Source: an uncultured Alphaproteobacteria bacterium (lineage in GTDB: Bacteria; Pseudomonadota; Alphaproteobacteria; RF32; CAG-239). Taken from it: a DNA stretch of 44,900 nt. Numbering within the stretch: the first letter of the stretch is position 1; each line of letters begins with the position of its first letter. Shown here piece after piece: positions 23,607-32,785 of the stretch. Made by a program: the position numbers and the translations under genes. The stretch spans positions 1-44,900 of the forward strand of contig CALXTW010000014.1 in the NCBI GenBank assembly GCA_944391515.1, in the 5' to 3' direction. A model generated the notes under the pieces. That model was not told where the DNA came from. It did not search any database and worked only from the letters and a program-made list of their open reading frames with translations.

Positions 23607-25058
23607 TTATCCTACACTTCCTTCTAGACTAATGTTTATTAATTTTGCTGCCTCAATGGCAAATTCCATCGGCAGATGTTGCATGACTTCTTTGCAGAAG
23701 CCGTTTACTATCAAGCTCACGGCATCTTCTTCGCTGATGCCCCTTTGCAGACAGTAGAAAAGTTGTTCATCACTGATTTTTGAGGTGGTGGCCTCATGCT
23801 CAATCACAGCTCCTTTATTGCGATTTTCAATATAAGGAACCGTGTGCGAACCACAGTTTTTGCCAATGAGCAAGCTATCGCACTGCGAATAATTTCTGGC
23901 ACCGCTTGCTTTGGGCGAAACACGAACCAAACCACGATAAGTTTGATTGGAGAATCCGGCAGAAATACCCTTAGAAATTATCTTAGAGGTGGTGTTTTTG
24001 CCGATATGAATCATTTTGGTACCGGTGTCGGCTTGCTGATGATTATTGGTGATGGCAACGGAGTAAAACTCGCCAACCGAATTGTCGCCTTGCAAAACAC
24101 AAGACGGATATTTCCAAGTTACCGCTGAACCGGTTTCAACCTGTGTCCACGAAATTTTGGAATTAGCCCCACGGCAAGCCGCACGCTTGGTTACAAAGTT
24201 GTAAACCCCGCCTTTGCCGTCTTTGTCACCTGGATACCAGTTTTGAACCGTGGAATATTTTACTTCGGCATTGTTTAGGACCACAATCTCAACAATTGCG
24301 GCGTGGAGCTGGTTTTCGTCTCGTTGAGGCGCCGTACAGCCCTCCAGATAAGACACATAGCTGTCATCTTCGGCTATAATCAAAGTACGCTCAAACTGGC
24401 CGGTGTTTTTGGCATTTATGCGAAAATAGGTGGAGAGTTCCATCGGGCATCTTACGCCTTTGGGAATATATACAAAAGAGCCATCCGTAAACACCGCCGA
24501 ATTAAGGCAGGCAAAGAAATTATCCGTATAAGGCACGACTGAGCCCAAGTATTTTTTCACTAAATCGGGATGCTCGCGTACAGCCTCGGAAATGGAGCAG
24601 AAAATAACACCTTGTTCAGCTAATTTAGCACGATAAGTGGTGGCAACTGACACACTGTCAAAAACCGCATCCACCGCAACAACGCCGGCCAGAGCCTCTT
24701 GCTCCTTGAGTGGAATACCAAGTTTTTCATAGGTTTTGAGCAATTCCGAATCGACCTCATCCAAGCTCTTGGGAGCAACCTTTTGTTTGGGGGCGGAATA
24801 GTAATAGAGGCTTTGATAATCTATCTTATCATAACTCAATTTTGCCCAAGTCGGCTCCGTCATCGTCTGCCAAAACTCAAAGGCTTTTAAGCGCCAATCC
24901 AAGAGCCATTCGGGTTCTTGTTTTTTGGCGGAGATGAGCTTGATTATCTCTGCATTTAAGCCCATAGGAGCCGTGTCGGCGTCAATGTCCGTTACAAAGC
25001 CATATTTATACTTATCCCCGCTCTCGTCTATGATTTGCGGTTGATCCTTGGTGCTCAT
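23607..25058 (-). CDS. sufB: Fe-S cluster assembly scaffold protein SufB
   Basis: SufB is the scaffold subunit on which clusters are built. The 483-residue protein shows the SufB signatures: [25 protein letters not shown] (shown here in part as [20 protein letters not shown]), [34 protein letters not shown] and the C-terminal [16 protein letters not shown] and [17 protein letters not shown], with the cysteine and glutamate used in cluster assembly. It is the first gene of the operon. No iscR-like regulator gene or clear IscR site is seen upstream. Confidence 0.96.
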   Translation of the reverse strand: MSTKDQPQIIDESGDKYKYGFVTDIDADTAPMGLNAEIIKLISAKKQEPEWLLDWRLKAFEFWQTMTEPTWAKLSYDKIDYQSLYYYSAPKQKVAPKSLDEVDSELLKTYEKLGIPLKEQEALAGVVAVDAVFDSVSVATTYRAKLAEQGVIFCSISEAVREHPDLVKKYLGSVVPYTDNFFACLNSAVFTDGSFVYIPKGVRCPMELSTYFRINAKNTGQFERTLIIAEDDSYVSYLEGCTAPQRDENQLHAAIVEIVVLNNAEVKYSTVQNWYPGDKDGKGGVYNFVTKRAACRGANSKISWTQVETGSAVTWKYPSCVLQGDNSVGEFYSVAITNNHQQADTGTKMIHIGKNTTSKIISKGISAGFSNQTYRGLVRVSPKASGARNYSQCDSLLIGKNCGSHTVPYIENRNKGAVIEHEATTSKISDEQLFYCLQRGISEEDAVSLIVNGFCKEVMQHLPMEFAIEAAKLINISLEGSVG

Positions 25059-25241
25059 GACTATTTATTCTCTTTGTGTTTTTCGCGTTGGTTATAAACA
25101 AGGAGTGTTAATTTCTTGTAAATTCTCATAAGTTAGACTTCAAGTTAGGGATTTTTGAAAAAAAATGCAACCTCTATTTAAACAAATATTTAGTTTTTGA
25201 GGCTAGAATCTGATTATTCCACAACCTTTAAGGATTGCGCC

Positions 25242-26267
25242 ATGATTTATGTTTTGATTATTTGTGTGCTTGAGCTCGGATATATTCTCTTTTTGGCTCA
25301 CAAAAACCGAATCTTAAAGAAAAATATCAAAGAACTCTTGCAAGAAAATGATAAACAAACCTCAATTCAGGCGCCAAGCCTTAGCGATATGTATTTTAAG
25401 GTTGATAGAGATATGCTCATTACTTTTGTTAATGAGGCTACTCTTAAAACCACCGGCTTTAATGAAGAAGAGCTCTTAAACCAGCCTTTATTCGGCACTT
25501 TGCTTGAAAATAACGATGCAAACCAGAAAATGATGTTTTCAACACTGGCAAAAGTCGGTAAAACCCAAGCAACAGTGAACAGCGACCTTATCATTTTGCA
25601 CAAAGACGGCAAAAAACAACTCACACGCTGCAGATATCGCCCATTGCTGAACGTAATTTTGGCTTGCGAAGGAATGAGCCTGATGTGCAAAGACTACAGC
25701 CTACCTGAAGTTTTGCAAGAAAAGCTCAAAATTTATCAAAAGCGCGATATTTTGCTCACTGCCGATATTTTGAACGAAGAAGCCTTTATGGAGCGTTTTG
25801 AACACGACGCCAAACTTGCTAAACGTTATAATCAGGATTTTTGCTTGGTGGTGGTTGAGTTGTGCGATATTTATGACTTTATCAATAAAGGTATCAACTT
25901 TGAAACCGGCGATAAAATGCTTAAAAACGTGGCAGAAATTTGTCTGCAAGAGACAAAAGAGAATCGTTGGGTCGGGCGGTTTGATAAAACCAAATTTGGC
26001 ATTGTCTTAAACAAAACCGTCCGAGAAGAAGCTCTCAATTTGAGCCAAAATTTAAGTGAGCATATCATCAAATGTATTCGCAGCCTCGGCGTTGATGAGT
26101 ATAATGCCGAAATGTTTGTTATCTCTTACACTAACCGCAAAGATTATAATGACAGTGCCGATTTTATGCTCTCACGGGTGAGAAAACATATTGAATTAGC
26201 TCTGAGAACACGCAAATACGGGATTATTTCTTCAGACTCAAGACTTATCAAACCGTTAGGTCTGTAA
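25242..26267 (+). CDS. Membrane-anchored PAS / degenerate GGDEF protein
   Basis: A 341-residue protein: one N-terminal membrane helix (about 1-19), a linker, a PAS-like domain (about 45-150: DMYFKVDRDMLITFVNEAT, GFNEEELLNQP) and a GGDEF-family domain (about 170-325: DILNEEAFMERFEHDAKLAK, VVVELCDIYDFI, ETGDKMLKNVAEI). The catalytic RxGGDEF loop reads RFDKTKF (246-252), so diguanylate cyclase activity should be lost and the domain is likely a sensor or binding module. The start at 25242 follows TAAGGA (25229-25234). It is divergent from sufB. Confidence 0.75.
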   Translation: MIYVLIICVLELGYILFLAHKNRILKKNIKELLQENDKQTSIQAPSLSDMYFKVDRDMLITFVNEATLKTTGFNEEELLNQPLFGTLLENNDANQKMMFSTLAKVGKTQATVNSDLIILHKDGKKQLTRCRYRPLLNVILACEGMSLMCKDYSLPEVLQEKLKIYQKRDILLTADILNEEAFMERFEHDAKLAKRYNQDFCLVVVELCDIYDFINKGINFETGDKMLKNVAEICLQETKENRWVGRFDKTKFGIVLNKTVREEALNLSQNLSEHIIKCIRSLGVDEYNAEMFVISYTNRKDYNDSADFMLSRVRKHIELALRTRKYGIISSDSRLIKPLGL

Positions 26268-26335
26268 AACTTGCTAATAAAATATTAAATTATTCACGCT
26301 AAACTCTAGGTAAAGTTAACTTTTAGAGGCGCTCT

Positions 26336-27274
26336 GTGGTTAAACAAAGCAAAATATTGGGTATCTTATTGGCCGTGTTGTGGCTGGTGTCCGGATGTTC
26401 TTATGACTCGGGACGGGTACGTTTGCTTAATTGGAACTGGTTTGGAACGCCCGACAGCGTTACCGTACAAAAAGGCGACACCTTATACAGTATCTCGCGC
26501 AGATATAATGTGCCGTTGCGTGATTTGATTGAAATTAACCACCTTACCCCGCCTTATACCTTGAATATCGGTCGTGTCTTGCGTTTGCCGACAGCAAAAT
26601 TTCACATTGTTGAAAAAGGTGATACGCTCTACAGCATTTCGCGTCGATACAGTGTTGATGTTACAACGCTCAGCCGCGTGAACAATCTGCAAGCGCCTTA
26701 TACTTTAGCAATCGGACAGAGATTAGTCTTGCCGGGAAGTGTTAGCAGCAACACAGAAACAACCGTTACCTCCTCTACACAAAAGAAGTCAAGCAGTTTC
26801 TCTTTTTGGAAAAAGTCTACATCTACAACAAAGACCACTGCAAAAAAGACAACAACAAGCACAAAAAAATCTACCCCGAAAAAAGTTACAACTTATCGCA
26901 AGAGCAAGTTTGCTTGGCCTTTGAGAGGCAAAATCATCTCGCCTTACGGCACAATCGGCAAAGGTCGCAACAATGACGGCATAAACATTAAAGCCAAGCT
27001 CGGTGAAGCAGTTAAGGCTGCTGATTCCGGAACGGTGGCATACGCCGGAAACGAGCTCAAAGGCTTTGGCAACCTCATTCTTATCAAACATAATGATGGT
27101 TGGATTACTGCTTATGCTCATAACGATAGATTATTTGTGAAAAAAGGCCAAAAAGTACGCAAAGGCGAAAAAATCGCCGCGGCCGGCTCCACCGGCGGAG
27201 TTAACACGCCTCAGCTCCATTTTGAAATTCGCTCCGGCACAAAAGCCCTCAACCCGATGAACTATTTACCATGA
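26336..27274 (+). CDS. NlpD-like LysM/LytM lipoprotein, likely amidase activator
   Basis: A 312-residue lipoprotein with lipobox VSGC (Cys21), two LysM peptidoglycan-binding repeats (about 42-85 and 89-133, both with KGDTLYSISRRY), a Thr/Lys-rich linker (about 140-195) and a LytM (M23) domain. The metal site is degenerate: the first histidine is missing (NNDGINI) and the second HxH reads QLHFE. Such domains (EnvC, NlpD) activate cell-division amidases instead of cutting peptidoglycan. The start is GTG. It is a single-gene unit with a strong terminator. Confidence 0.88.
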   Translation: MVKQSKILGILLAVLWLVSGCSYDSGRVRLLNWNWFGTPDSVTVQKGDTLYSISRRYNVPLRDLIEINHLTPPYTLNIGRVLRLPTAKFHIVEKGDTLYSISRRYSVDVTTLSRVNNLQAPYTLAIGQRLVLPGSVSSNTETTVTSSTQKKSSSFSFWKKSTSTTKTTAKKTTTSTKKSTPKKVTTYRKSKFAWPLRGKIISPYGTIGKGRNNDGINIKAKLGEAVKAADSGTVAYAGNELKGFGNLILIKHNDGWITAYAHNDRLFVKKGQKVRKGEKIAAAGSTGGVNTPQLHFEIRSGTKALNPMNYLP

Positions 27275-27291
27275 TTCGTTACGTTTTTTGT

Positions 27292-27322
27292 AAAAAGTCC
27301 CCGTTTGGGCGGGGACTTTTTT
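27292..27322 (+). terminator. Intrinsic terminator
   Basis: AAAAAGTCCCC pairs with GGGGACTTTTTT across a GTTTGGGC loop. It ends the NlpD-like gene and may also serve the convergent Cys-rich gene. Confidence 0.88.
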
Positions 27323-27338
27323 GCTGTTGAAGTGGGGA

Positions 27339-28958
27339 TTAATATTTAACTACCGGACGAACATTGCTATAGTAGATACTCTTATCTCTTTGAAACAAAT
27401 CCCAAGGAGATTCCTCCATAACATATTGCCACACTTGACCGCCCGACGCCTCGGTAGAAGACCAATAAAACCTGCTTGACATTTGACTAGCTCCTATTGA
27501 GCTCAATGATGATAATGTATTGTTTATAGTACTCTTGTTATTATCGATTGTATATAGTTCTTTCACGCTTGGCAAAAACCATTTACCTTTTTGGCAAAAA
27601 GTTTTACTACAACCACTTATTTGGTATTTGTTTACCGCGTTGACAGCATAGAGCACCCCATTACATTTACTCGCTAATATCGCATCTGTATTTGCTCTGC
27701 CATCTATCCCACATGTTGTCTTCACAGTACTTTCGTCCGTACAATTCTTCAAATTCGGCGTATCACAACAACAACCACTGGACCAATGCATAAAGTCACT
27801 TCCGACACTACCATCTTCTAGGGCATCCGTCAAAGCAATCGCTAAGCGATTAGTAACATCAAAAACAACGCCGATTGGGGTTTTATTAGGGTCTAATTTA
27901 TTCACATCATCTGCACAAGTACCATCGCCATATAAAATATCTCCCACATATTGGCAAGCACGAGATTTTATTGACGCCACGCAAGAATTACCAGATTTTT
28001 CATAGCCAGAATTACAGCTCCAAGATTGAATTTTAGATGAACAATCTGAGAAATATGAGCACGTTGCATTAGCAGGACAAGAGCTAATTACGGCCGTTCT
28101 ATTATGGCAATTATCAGGATATGCTATTTCGCATTTTGATTGGCAATCACCATATGTTTGTTTGCATCCATAAGGGGTTGCAACTGCTGTTCGGTTGCGA
28201 CAGTTGTCAGGATAAGCTTTTTCACATTTAGAAGAGCAATCTGAAAAATAGCTTTCACATCCGTAAGGTGTTTGAACTGCTGTGCGATTGCGACAGTTAT
28301 CAGCATAAGCTTTTTGACAGACACTGCTACAAGGTGCTTTGTAGAAAGTTTCGCAACCGTATGGTGTTGCTACTCCGCTTGGGCATGTGCAAGTTGCATA
28401 TCTGGTACCTGTATCATCGGTGCAAGCATTTCCCTTTATTTGAGGGTCGTTACAAGTTGTATAGGGAAAAGTCGACGTATTACAATAACAACGATGCTTA
28501 CCACCACAGGTATCAGAACTTAAGGTTTTGGGACTAGAACATTGTGACGATGTATATTTATAAGTTGCATCGCAACATCTGTCATAAATGGTTTCATTAT
28601 AAGGACAAGCAGAATTGAATAGCCCTGAAGCACAAGAGGTAACCGAATAACCTAAACGTTTACAGTTTTCGCCTGAAGGGTCAGAGAAGTCATTGTTGTT
28701 GGCGGCGCTGCCAAAATTCATACCTTGATCACCTACTATAAAATGTACACCGGCTATTTGGTATTTTGAACGATTGGGCAAGCCTACGTCTAGGCTTGCC
28801 CCTGACAAAGGTTCAAATTGGTTTAGACTGGTTCTTACGAAGTGCGTGTACTGAGAATGCACTCCCGATTGATTATCTGAAATAAAATTATTTTCACTTA
28901 CGCCACCTAATGCAGTAAGCGCAAGCAACGATACTCCTATCGCAAGTTGCTTTCTCAT
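27339..28958 (-). CDS. Secreted Cys-rich repeat protein with DUF1566-like C-terminus
   Basis: A 539-residue exported protein: signal peptide MRKQLAIGVSLLALTALGGV, a Cys-rich middle with three close repeats of about 31 residues (KAYADNCRNRTAV.TPYGC, EKAYPDNCRNRTAV, EIAYPDNCHNRTAV) and a C-terminal domain with WFLPSVKELYTI, FYWSSTE and VRPVVKY typical of DUF1566/Lcl_C. The many cysteines suggest disulfides outside the cytoplasm. The function is unknown; adhesion or cell-surface recognition is a guess from the domain family. Start 28958 is chosen because GAGG lies 6 bases upstream. The gene is isolated. Confidence 0.8.
   Translation of the reverse strand: MRKQLAIGVSLLALTALGGVSENNFISDNQSGVHSQYTHFVRTSLNQFEPLSGASLDVGLPNRSKYQIAGVHFIVGDQGMNFGSAANNNDFSDPSGENCKRLGYSVTSCASGLFNSACPYNETIYDRCCDATYKYTSSQCSSPKTLSSDTCGGKHRCYCNTSTFPYTTCNDPQIKGNACTDDTGTRYATCTCPSGVATPYGCETFYKAPCSSVCQKAYADNCRNRTAVQTPYGCESYFSDCSSKCEKAYPDNCRNRTAVATPYGCKQTYGDCQSKCEIAYPDNCHNRTAVISSCPANATCSYFSDCSSKIQSWSCNSGYEKSGNSCVASIKSRACQYVGDILYGDGTCADDVNKLDPNKTPIGVVFDVTNRLAIALTDALEDGSVGSDFMHWSSGCCCDTPNLKNCTDESTVKTTCGIDGRANTDAILASKCNGVLYAVNAVNKYQISGCSKTFCQKGKWFLPSVKELYTIDNNKSTINNTLSSLSSIGASQMSSRFYWSSTEASGGQVWQYVMEESPWDLFQRDKSIYYSNVRPVVKY
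28090..28372 (-). repeat. 93-bp tandem coding repeats in the Cys-rich protein
   Basis: Three consecutive units of about 93 bases encode the repeated pattern PDNCRNRTAV...TPYGC...SDCSSKCEKAY. The units are similar at the DNA level too (for example the ACTGCTGT.CGGTTGCGACAGTTGTC segment), which suggests recent duplication and possible copy-number change. The fourth partial unit at 28090 is more diverged. Confidence 0.7.
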
Positions 28959-29136
28959 GATACACCTCATTATAACTGAACTTTGTCACTTTATAATGTA
29001 GCATATTCAAAAGTATTTGTCAAAGCATTTTACACTAAGAGTTTTATTTTGACTAAAGGGTACACAACTAGCGCTCTTATACTGTGCATATGCATTACCA
29101 AACGTAAAAAATTGTTAAATCAATGCATTTTTAGTG

Positions 29137-29164
29137 TTGTTTAGCGAAAAGATTGGTGTATATT
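29137..29164 (+). promoter_or_regulatory. Predicted promoter of yajC-secD-secF
   Basis: TTGTTT (29137-29142), a 16-base spacer and TATATT (29159-29164), about 34 bases before the yajC start. The match is moderate. Confidence 0.4.
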
Positions 29165-29197
29165 CTTGGCAGTTAATAATTTAATATGGAGAAAAAT

Positions 29198-29566
29198 ATG
29201 TTTATCAGTGAAGCTATGGCTCAAGCTGCAGATGCAGCCGCTACCGCTCAACAAGGCTCTCTTTCGGGAACTTTGATTCAGTTGGGACTCATCTTCCTTA
29301 TCTTTTATGTTATCTTAATCAGACCGCAACAAAAGAGAATGAAAGAACATGATGCCTTGCTCGCCTCAATTAAAAAAGGCGATAGAATCATCACTGGCGG
29401 CGGTATTTACGGCAAAGTCGTTAAAGCAGATGACACACCGGAATTGGTGGTTGAAATTGCTGACGGCGTCAACATCACGATAAATCGTATGACCGTACGC
29501 GACGTGGTTAACCCTATGGATAACGTACCGGCTAACTCTAATAAAAAAGCTAAATCTAAAAAATAA
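29198..29566 (+). CDS. yajC: Sec translocase accessory protein YajC
   Basis: YajC is a small subunit of the SecDF-YajC complex that assists protein export. The 122-residue protein has a single membrane helix (LIQLGLIFLIFYVILI), followed by the family motif RPQQKRMKEHDALLASIKKGD and GGIYGKVVKADD. GGAG (29188-29191) supports the ATG at 29198; an in-frame ATG four codons upstream (29186) overlaps that SD. It is followed 14 bases later by secD. Confidence 0.95.
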   Translation: MFISEAMAQAADAAATAQQGSLSGTLIQLGLIFLIFYVILIRPQQKRMKEHDALLASIKKGDRIITGGGIYGKVVKADDTPELVVEIADGVNITINRMTVRDVVNPMDNVPANSNKKAKSKK

Positions 29567-29580
29567 ACTCGGGGAATGTT

Positions 29581-31122
29581 ATGTATAAATTATCTCGTTC
29601 GCGAATTCTTATCATTTTAGGAATTTGTTTGTTGGGAATTTTCTTTGCTATTCCTAACATGCTGAGCGATACCTCAAGACTACCGAAATGGTGGCAACCG
29701 GTTAACCTCGGCTTAGACTTGCAAGGTGGTTCAAACCTCTTGCTCGAAGTTAAGATGGACGATGTCTTGAAAGAAAGAATGTCAACAATTGAAGATTCAG
29801 TTCGTCAGGTTTTAAGAGAAAGCAAAATTCGCTATCAAAACCTCAAAGCAGGAAGCGAAGATGTCAGAGTAAAAATAGAGAATCCGAATTCTCGCACTCA
29901 AGCTATCTCCAAATTCAGAAAAGTTGATGACGGACTTGAAGTGTCTGAAGACGGCGACACTGTTGTGATTAAATACAGCGATGTTGCTCTCAACCAACTC
30001 AAAGCAAAAGTTGTTGACCAATCTATTGAAATCGTTCGTCGTCGTATTGATGAACTCGGCACAAAAGAGCCTGTCATTCAGAGACAAGGCAGCGATAGAA
30101 TCGTCGTTCAACTGCCGGGATTGCAAAACCCCGAATATGTTAAAACATTGCTCGGAAAAACCGCAAAACTTTCTTTCCACATGGTTGACAGCCGTTCAAG
30201 CGCAATGGATGCCAGAAGAGGAAAGCTCAGTACCAGCTCTCGTTTGATTAAAGGCTCTGAAGGCGAGTCATTCGTTATCAGTCGCAAACCCGTTGTCGGA
30301 GGCGAAAATTTAATTGATGCACAAGCCTCGTTCCAAGACGGAATGCCAGTGGTCAGCTTTAAGTTTAACTCTTTGGGCGGCAAAAAATTTGGTGAAGCAA
30401 CATCGGATAATGTCGGCGAAAGATTGGCAATCGTTTTGGATAACGAAGTAATTTCCGCTCCGGTTATCAATGGTCCGATTATTGGCGGAAGCGGTATTAT
30501 CAGCGGTAACTTTACGGTTAAATCTGCTAACGATTTGGCCTTGTTACTCCGTTCGGGTGCTTTACCTGCACCGTTGGAAGTTTTGGAAGAAAGAACTGTT
30601 GGTGCCGGTTTGGGTGCAGACTCAATCCGTGAAGGCGTATTTGCCTCAATCATCGGATTAATCGCCGTTGTTGTCTTTATGATTGCCGCATACGGCTTGT
30701 TTGGTTTGTTCACCACAATCACCGTATTTATGAACCTGTTTTTGATGCTCGGTGTGTTAAGCCTTATCGGTGCCACACTCACTTTACCGGGTATTGCAGG
30801 TATTATCTTGACAATTGGTATGGCTGTGGATGCAAACGTTCTTATCTTTGAGCGCATGAGAGAAGAAGTTAAACACGGACGCTCTACTAAAGACGCTGCA
30901 GAAGCCGGATTTAACGAAGCATGGTCCACAATTGTTGACTCAAACCTGACAACATTGGTGGCCGCTCTTGTCTTGTTCTACTTTGGCTCTGGTCCGGTTC
31001 GCGGATTTGCCGTTACTTTGGCTATCGGTATCGCAACCTCAATGTTTACGTCGGTTACGGTTACAAGATTGATTATTGCGTCTTGGATTGCCAAATATAA
31101 ACCTACCAAACTGCCAATTTAA
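29581..31122 (+). CDS. secD: Protein translocase subunit SecD
   Basis: SecD uses the proton gradient to help pull proteins out of SecY on the periplasmic side. The 513-residue protein has an N-terminal helix, the periplasmic P1 region (LGLDLQGGSNLLLEV, VDQSIEIVRRRIDELG) and the C-terminal six-helix membrane domain with the conserved GMAVDANVLIFERMREE. The motif LDLQGG is intact. Gene order yajC-secD-secF is standard. Confidence 0.97.
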   Translation: MYKLSRSRILIILGICLLGIFFAIPNMLSDTSRLPKWWQPVNLGLDLQGGSNLLLEVKMDDVLKERMSTIEDSVRQVLRESKIRYQNLKAGSEDVRVKIENPNSRTQAISKFRKVDDGLEVSEDGDTVVIKYSDVALNQLKAKVVDQSIEIVRRRIDELGTKEPVIQRQGSDRIVVQLPGLQNPEYVKTLLGKTAKLSFHMVDSRSSAMDARRGKLSTSSRLIKGSEGESFVISRKPVVGGENLIDAQASFQDGMPVVSFKFNSLGGKKFGEATSDNVGERLAIVLDNEVISAPVINGPIIGGSGIISGNFTVKSANDLALLLRSGALPAPLEVLEERTVGAGLGADSIREGVFASIIGLIAVVVFMIAAYGLFGLFTTITVFMNLFLMLGVLSLIGATLTLPGIAGIILTIGMAVDANVLIFERMREEVKHGRSTKDAAEAGFNEAWSTIVDSNLTTLVAALVLFYFGSGPVRGFAVTLAIGIATSMFTSVTVTRLIIASWIAKYKPTKLPI

Positions 31123-31136
31123 CAGGGGATTTGAAA

Positions 31137-32081
31137 ATGAGACTTTTTAGTTGGGTAACTAAAGATACCAATATTAATTTTATGGGAGCCAGAACTTTTA
31201 CTTATGTCTTCTCAATTGCTTTGTTTGTGCTCGCAATTGCTTGCATAGCTATCAAAGGCTTTAACTACGGAATCGATTTTTCCGGTGGTATTTTGATGGA
31301 AGTCAAGAGCACTCAAAAAGTTAATCTGGAAGACATCAGAGAAAAGATTAATCAAGTAGATTTGGATGATGTTAACCTGCAAACAATCGGGGAAACAGGT
31401 ACCGAATTTATGATTAGAGCTCAAGCCAAAGAACTAAACGAAAAAGAACAAATGGCTGCCGTTAACAAAATCAAACAGGTTTTGGGAACCGATACATTTG
31501 AATTCCAAAGAGTGGAATTGGTCGGACCTCAAGTCGGCGACGAACTCAAAAAGGCCGGTGTAATCGCTTCAATCATTGCCATGGTTGCGATTTCTTTGTA
31601 CATCTGGTTTCGTTTTGAGTGGCAATTTGCTTTGGGTGCATTTCTGGGCTTGGTTCATGACGTTGTGATTACGGTTGGCTTATTATCTATCTTTGATATG
31701 GATTTCAGCTTAACAACCGTAGCCGCCATTTTGACGCTGGCCGGCTATTCGGTGAACGATACGGTGGTAACCTATGACCGCATCAGAGAAAACTTGAGAA
31801 AGTTCAAGAAAATGCCGCAAATTGATTTGCTGAATAAGAGTATCAACGATATTTTCTCAAGAACAATTTTGACCGGTTTAACAACATTTTTGGCTGCTTT
31901 GGCTTTGTTTGCCTTTGGTGGTGACACTCTCAGAAGCTTCTCGTTCACAATCGTTTGGGGCGTGATTGTCGGAACATATTCTTCAATCTATGTTTCTACC
32001 GTGTTGCTCAATTTCTTTGACTTGAGAGCAACGATTGAAGCTCAGGAACATGTTGCCAACCCGTTTGGAAACGTTGATTAA
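31137..32081 (+). CDS. secF: Protein translocase subunit SecF
   Basis: The 314-residue partner of SecD. It has an N-terminal helix, FNYGIDFSGGILMEVK, and a membrane domain with GYSVNDTVVTYDRIREN, the SecF signature. The start at ATG 31137 is preferred to TTG 31131 because AGGGGA (31123-31128) is 8 bases away. It ends the operon at a strong terminator. Confidence 0.96.
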   Translation: MRLFSWVTKDTNINFMGARTFTYVFSIALFVLAIACIAIKGFNYGIDFSGGILMEVKSTQKVNLEDIREKINQVDLDDVNLQTIGETGTEFMIRAQAKELNEKEQMAAVNKIKQVLGTDTFEFQRVELVGPQVGDELKKAGVIASIIAMVAISLYIWFRFEWQFALGAFLGLVHDVVITVGLLSIFDMDFSLTTVAAILTLAGYSVNDTVVTYDRIRENLRKFKKMPQIDLLNKSINDIFSRTILTGLTTFLAALALFAFGGDTLRSFSFTIVWGVIVGTYSSIYVSTVLLNFFDLRATIEAQEHVANPFGNVD

Positions 32082-32084
32082 ACT

Positions 32085-32117
32085 AAAAAGAGCTCTTGCA
32101 AAAGAGCTCTTTTTTTT
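32085..32117 (+). terminator. Intrinsic terminator of yajC-secDF
   Basis: AAAAGAGCTCTT and AAGAGCTCTTTT pair around a GCA loop, followed by eight T. It also separates the operon from the convergent HTH gene. Confidence 0.88.
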
Positions 32118-32135
32118 GACTTTGTATCTTAGAGC

Positions 32136-32393
32136 TTAAATTAATTCCTTATTGTCCGGAATTAATTCAATTTTAATTTTACAATCATATAGTCCCGCAA
32201 GATAATTTATCATTCCCCAGCTTACATAGGCCTTGCCACTTTCTACATTATCAAAATAGTGTGGCGGCGTTTTGGTTTTAATGGCTAATTGTTCTAGCGT
32301 AATACCTTTATTTAGACGCTGCTCATAAAATTGCCGCCCTAAATATTTAAAAGTTTCCGCATTATTCTTTTTAATTTGCTTTCTGGTTAACAT
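32136..32393 (-). CDS. XRE-type helix-turn-helix protein
   Basis: An 85-residue protein with an HTH of the XRE/Cro family: GRQFYEQRLNKGITLEQLA, IKTKTPPHYFDNVESG is the recognition part, then a C-terminal strand. It should bind DNA as a dimer; the target is unknown. A good ribosome site AAGGAG lies just upstream (minus strand). Behind it on the same strand, upstream, is the structured region 32420-32580 that may be a separate RNA. Confidence 0.72.
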   Translation of the reverse strand: MLTRKQIKKNNAETFKYLGRQFYEQRLNKGITLEQLAIKTKTPPHYFDNVESGKAYVSWGMINYLAGLYDCKIKIELIPDNKELI

Positions 32394-32419
32394 ATTCCAA
32401 CTCCTTATTTTGTTTAATT

Positions 32420-32580
32420 AAAACAAAACCCACCTTTATTTAAAGGTGGGGGAGTTGACAACTGTAGCAGAACAGTCCAAGTTATTCGACAATGCTTATA
32501 TCCTCGGCTCCCCCTTTAGAGGAGTTGCTTTTCCGCTCGGAGTTGTCACACTCCGCAATTCATCTCTGAATTGCGTTGAT
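32420..32580 (-). ncRNA. Candidate structured RNA with terminator, upstream of HTH gene
   Basis: On the minus strand the order is: a 9-bp hairpin (32554-32562 with 32567-32575, loop TCTC), a 12-bp closing stem with one bulge (32542-32554 with 32451-32462) that encloses 79 bases, an inner stem CTCC/GGAG (32508-32511, 32521-32524), and then a terminator-like 9-bp hairpin (32429-32437 with 32442-32450) followed by a T-run. Stem 32554 is shared by two alternatives. No reading frame is seen. No consensus promoter could be fixed, so the transcript is a hypothesis. Confidence 0.4.
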
Positions 32581-32785
32581 AATTTTAGGGTAAAAAGGTT
32601 AATATGCCCTTAATTTGTGAAATTAGAGACAAACGGTATAGTTTGGAGCATTAATTCCTTATTAACCAATTTATGCCATTCTAAATGTGGAATACTTTTT
32701 TAGTTTATAGGTCCTTATATGGGACTTGCAAATTAAAAAAACTTATGCTACATAAACGTTACGGAATAAAAATGGATGTTATGTC
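32581..32785. other. Intergenic region before hypothetical gene
   Basis: Together with 32394-32580 this is a gene-free stretch of about 390 bases. In this part I see only AT-rich sequence, which should hold the promoter of the 32786 gene and perhaps of a minus-strand RNA. Confidence 0.4.

Noticed and set aside
25059..25241. IscR or iron-responsive operator upstream of sufB
   Set aside because: No site close to the known consensus could be read, and no regulator gene is near.
27339..28958. Several plus-strand frames over the Cys-rich gene
   Set aside because: They mirror the repeated coding sequence on the minus strand and have no start signals or known domain.
30108..30929. Long antisense reading frame inside secD (273 codons)
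   Set aside because: It is antisense to a well-conserved secD, has no ribosome site, and reflects the codon bias of the sense strand.
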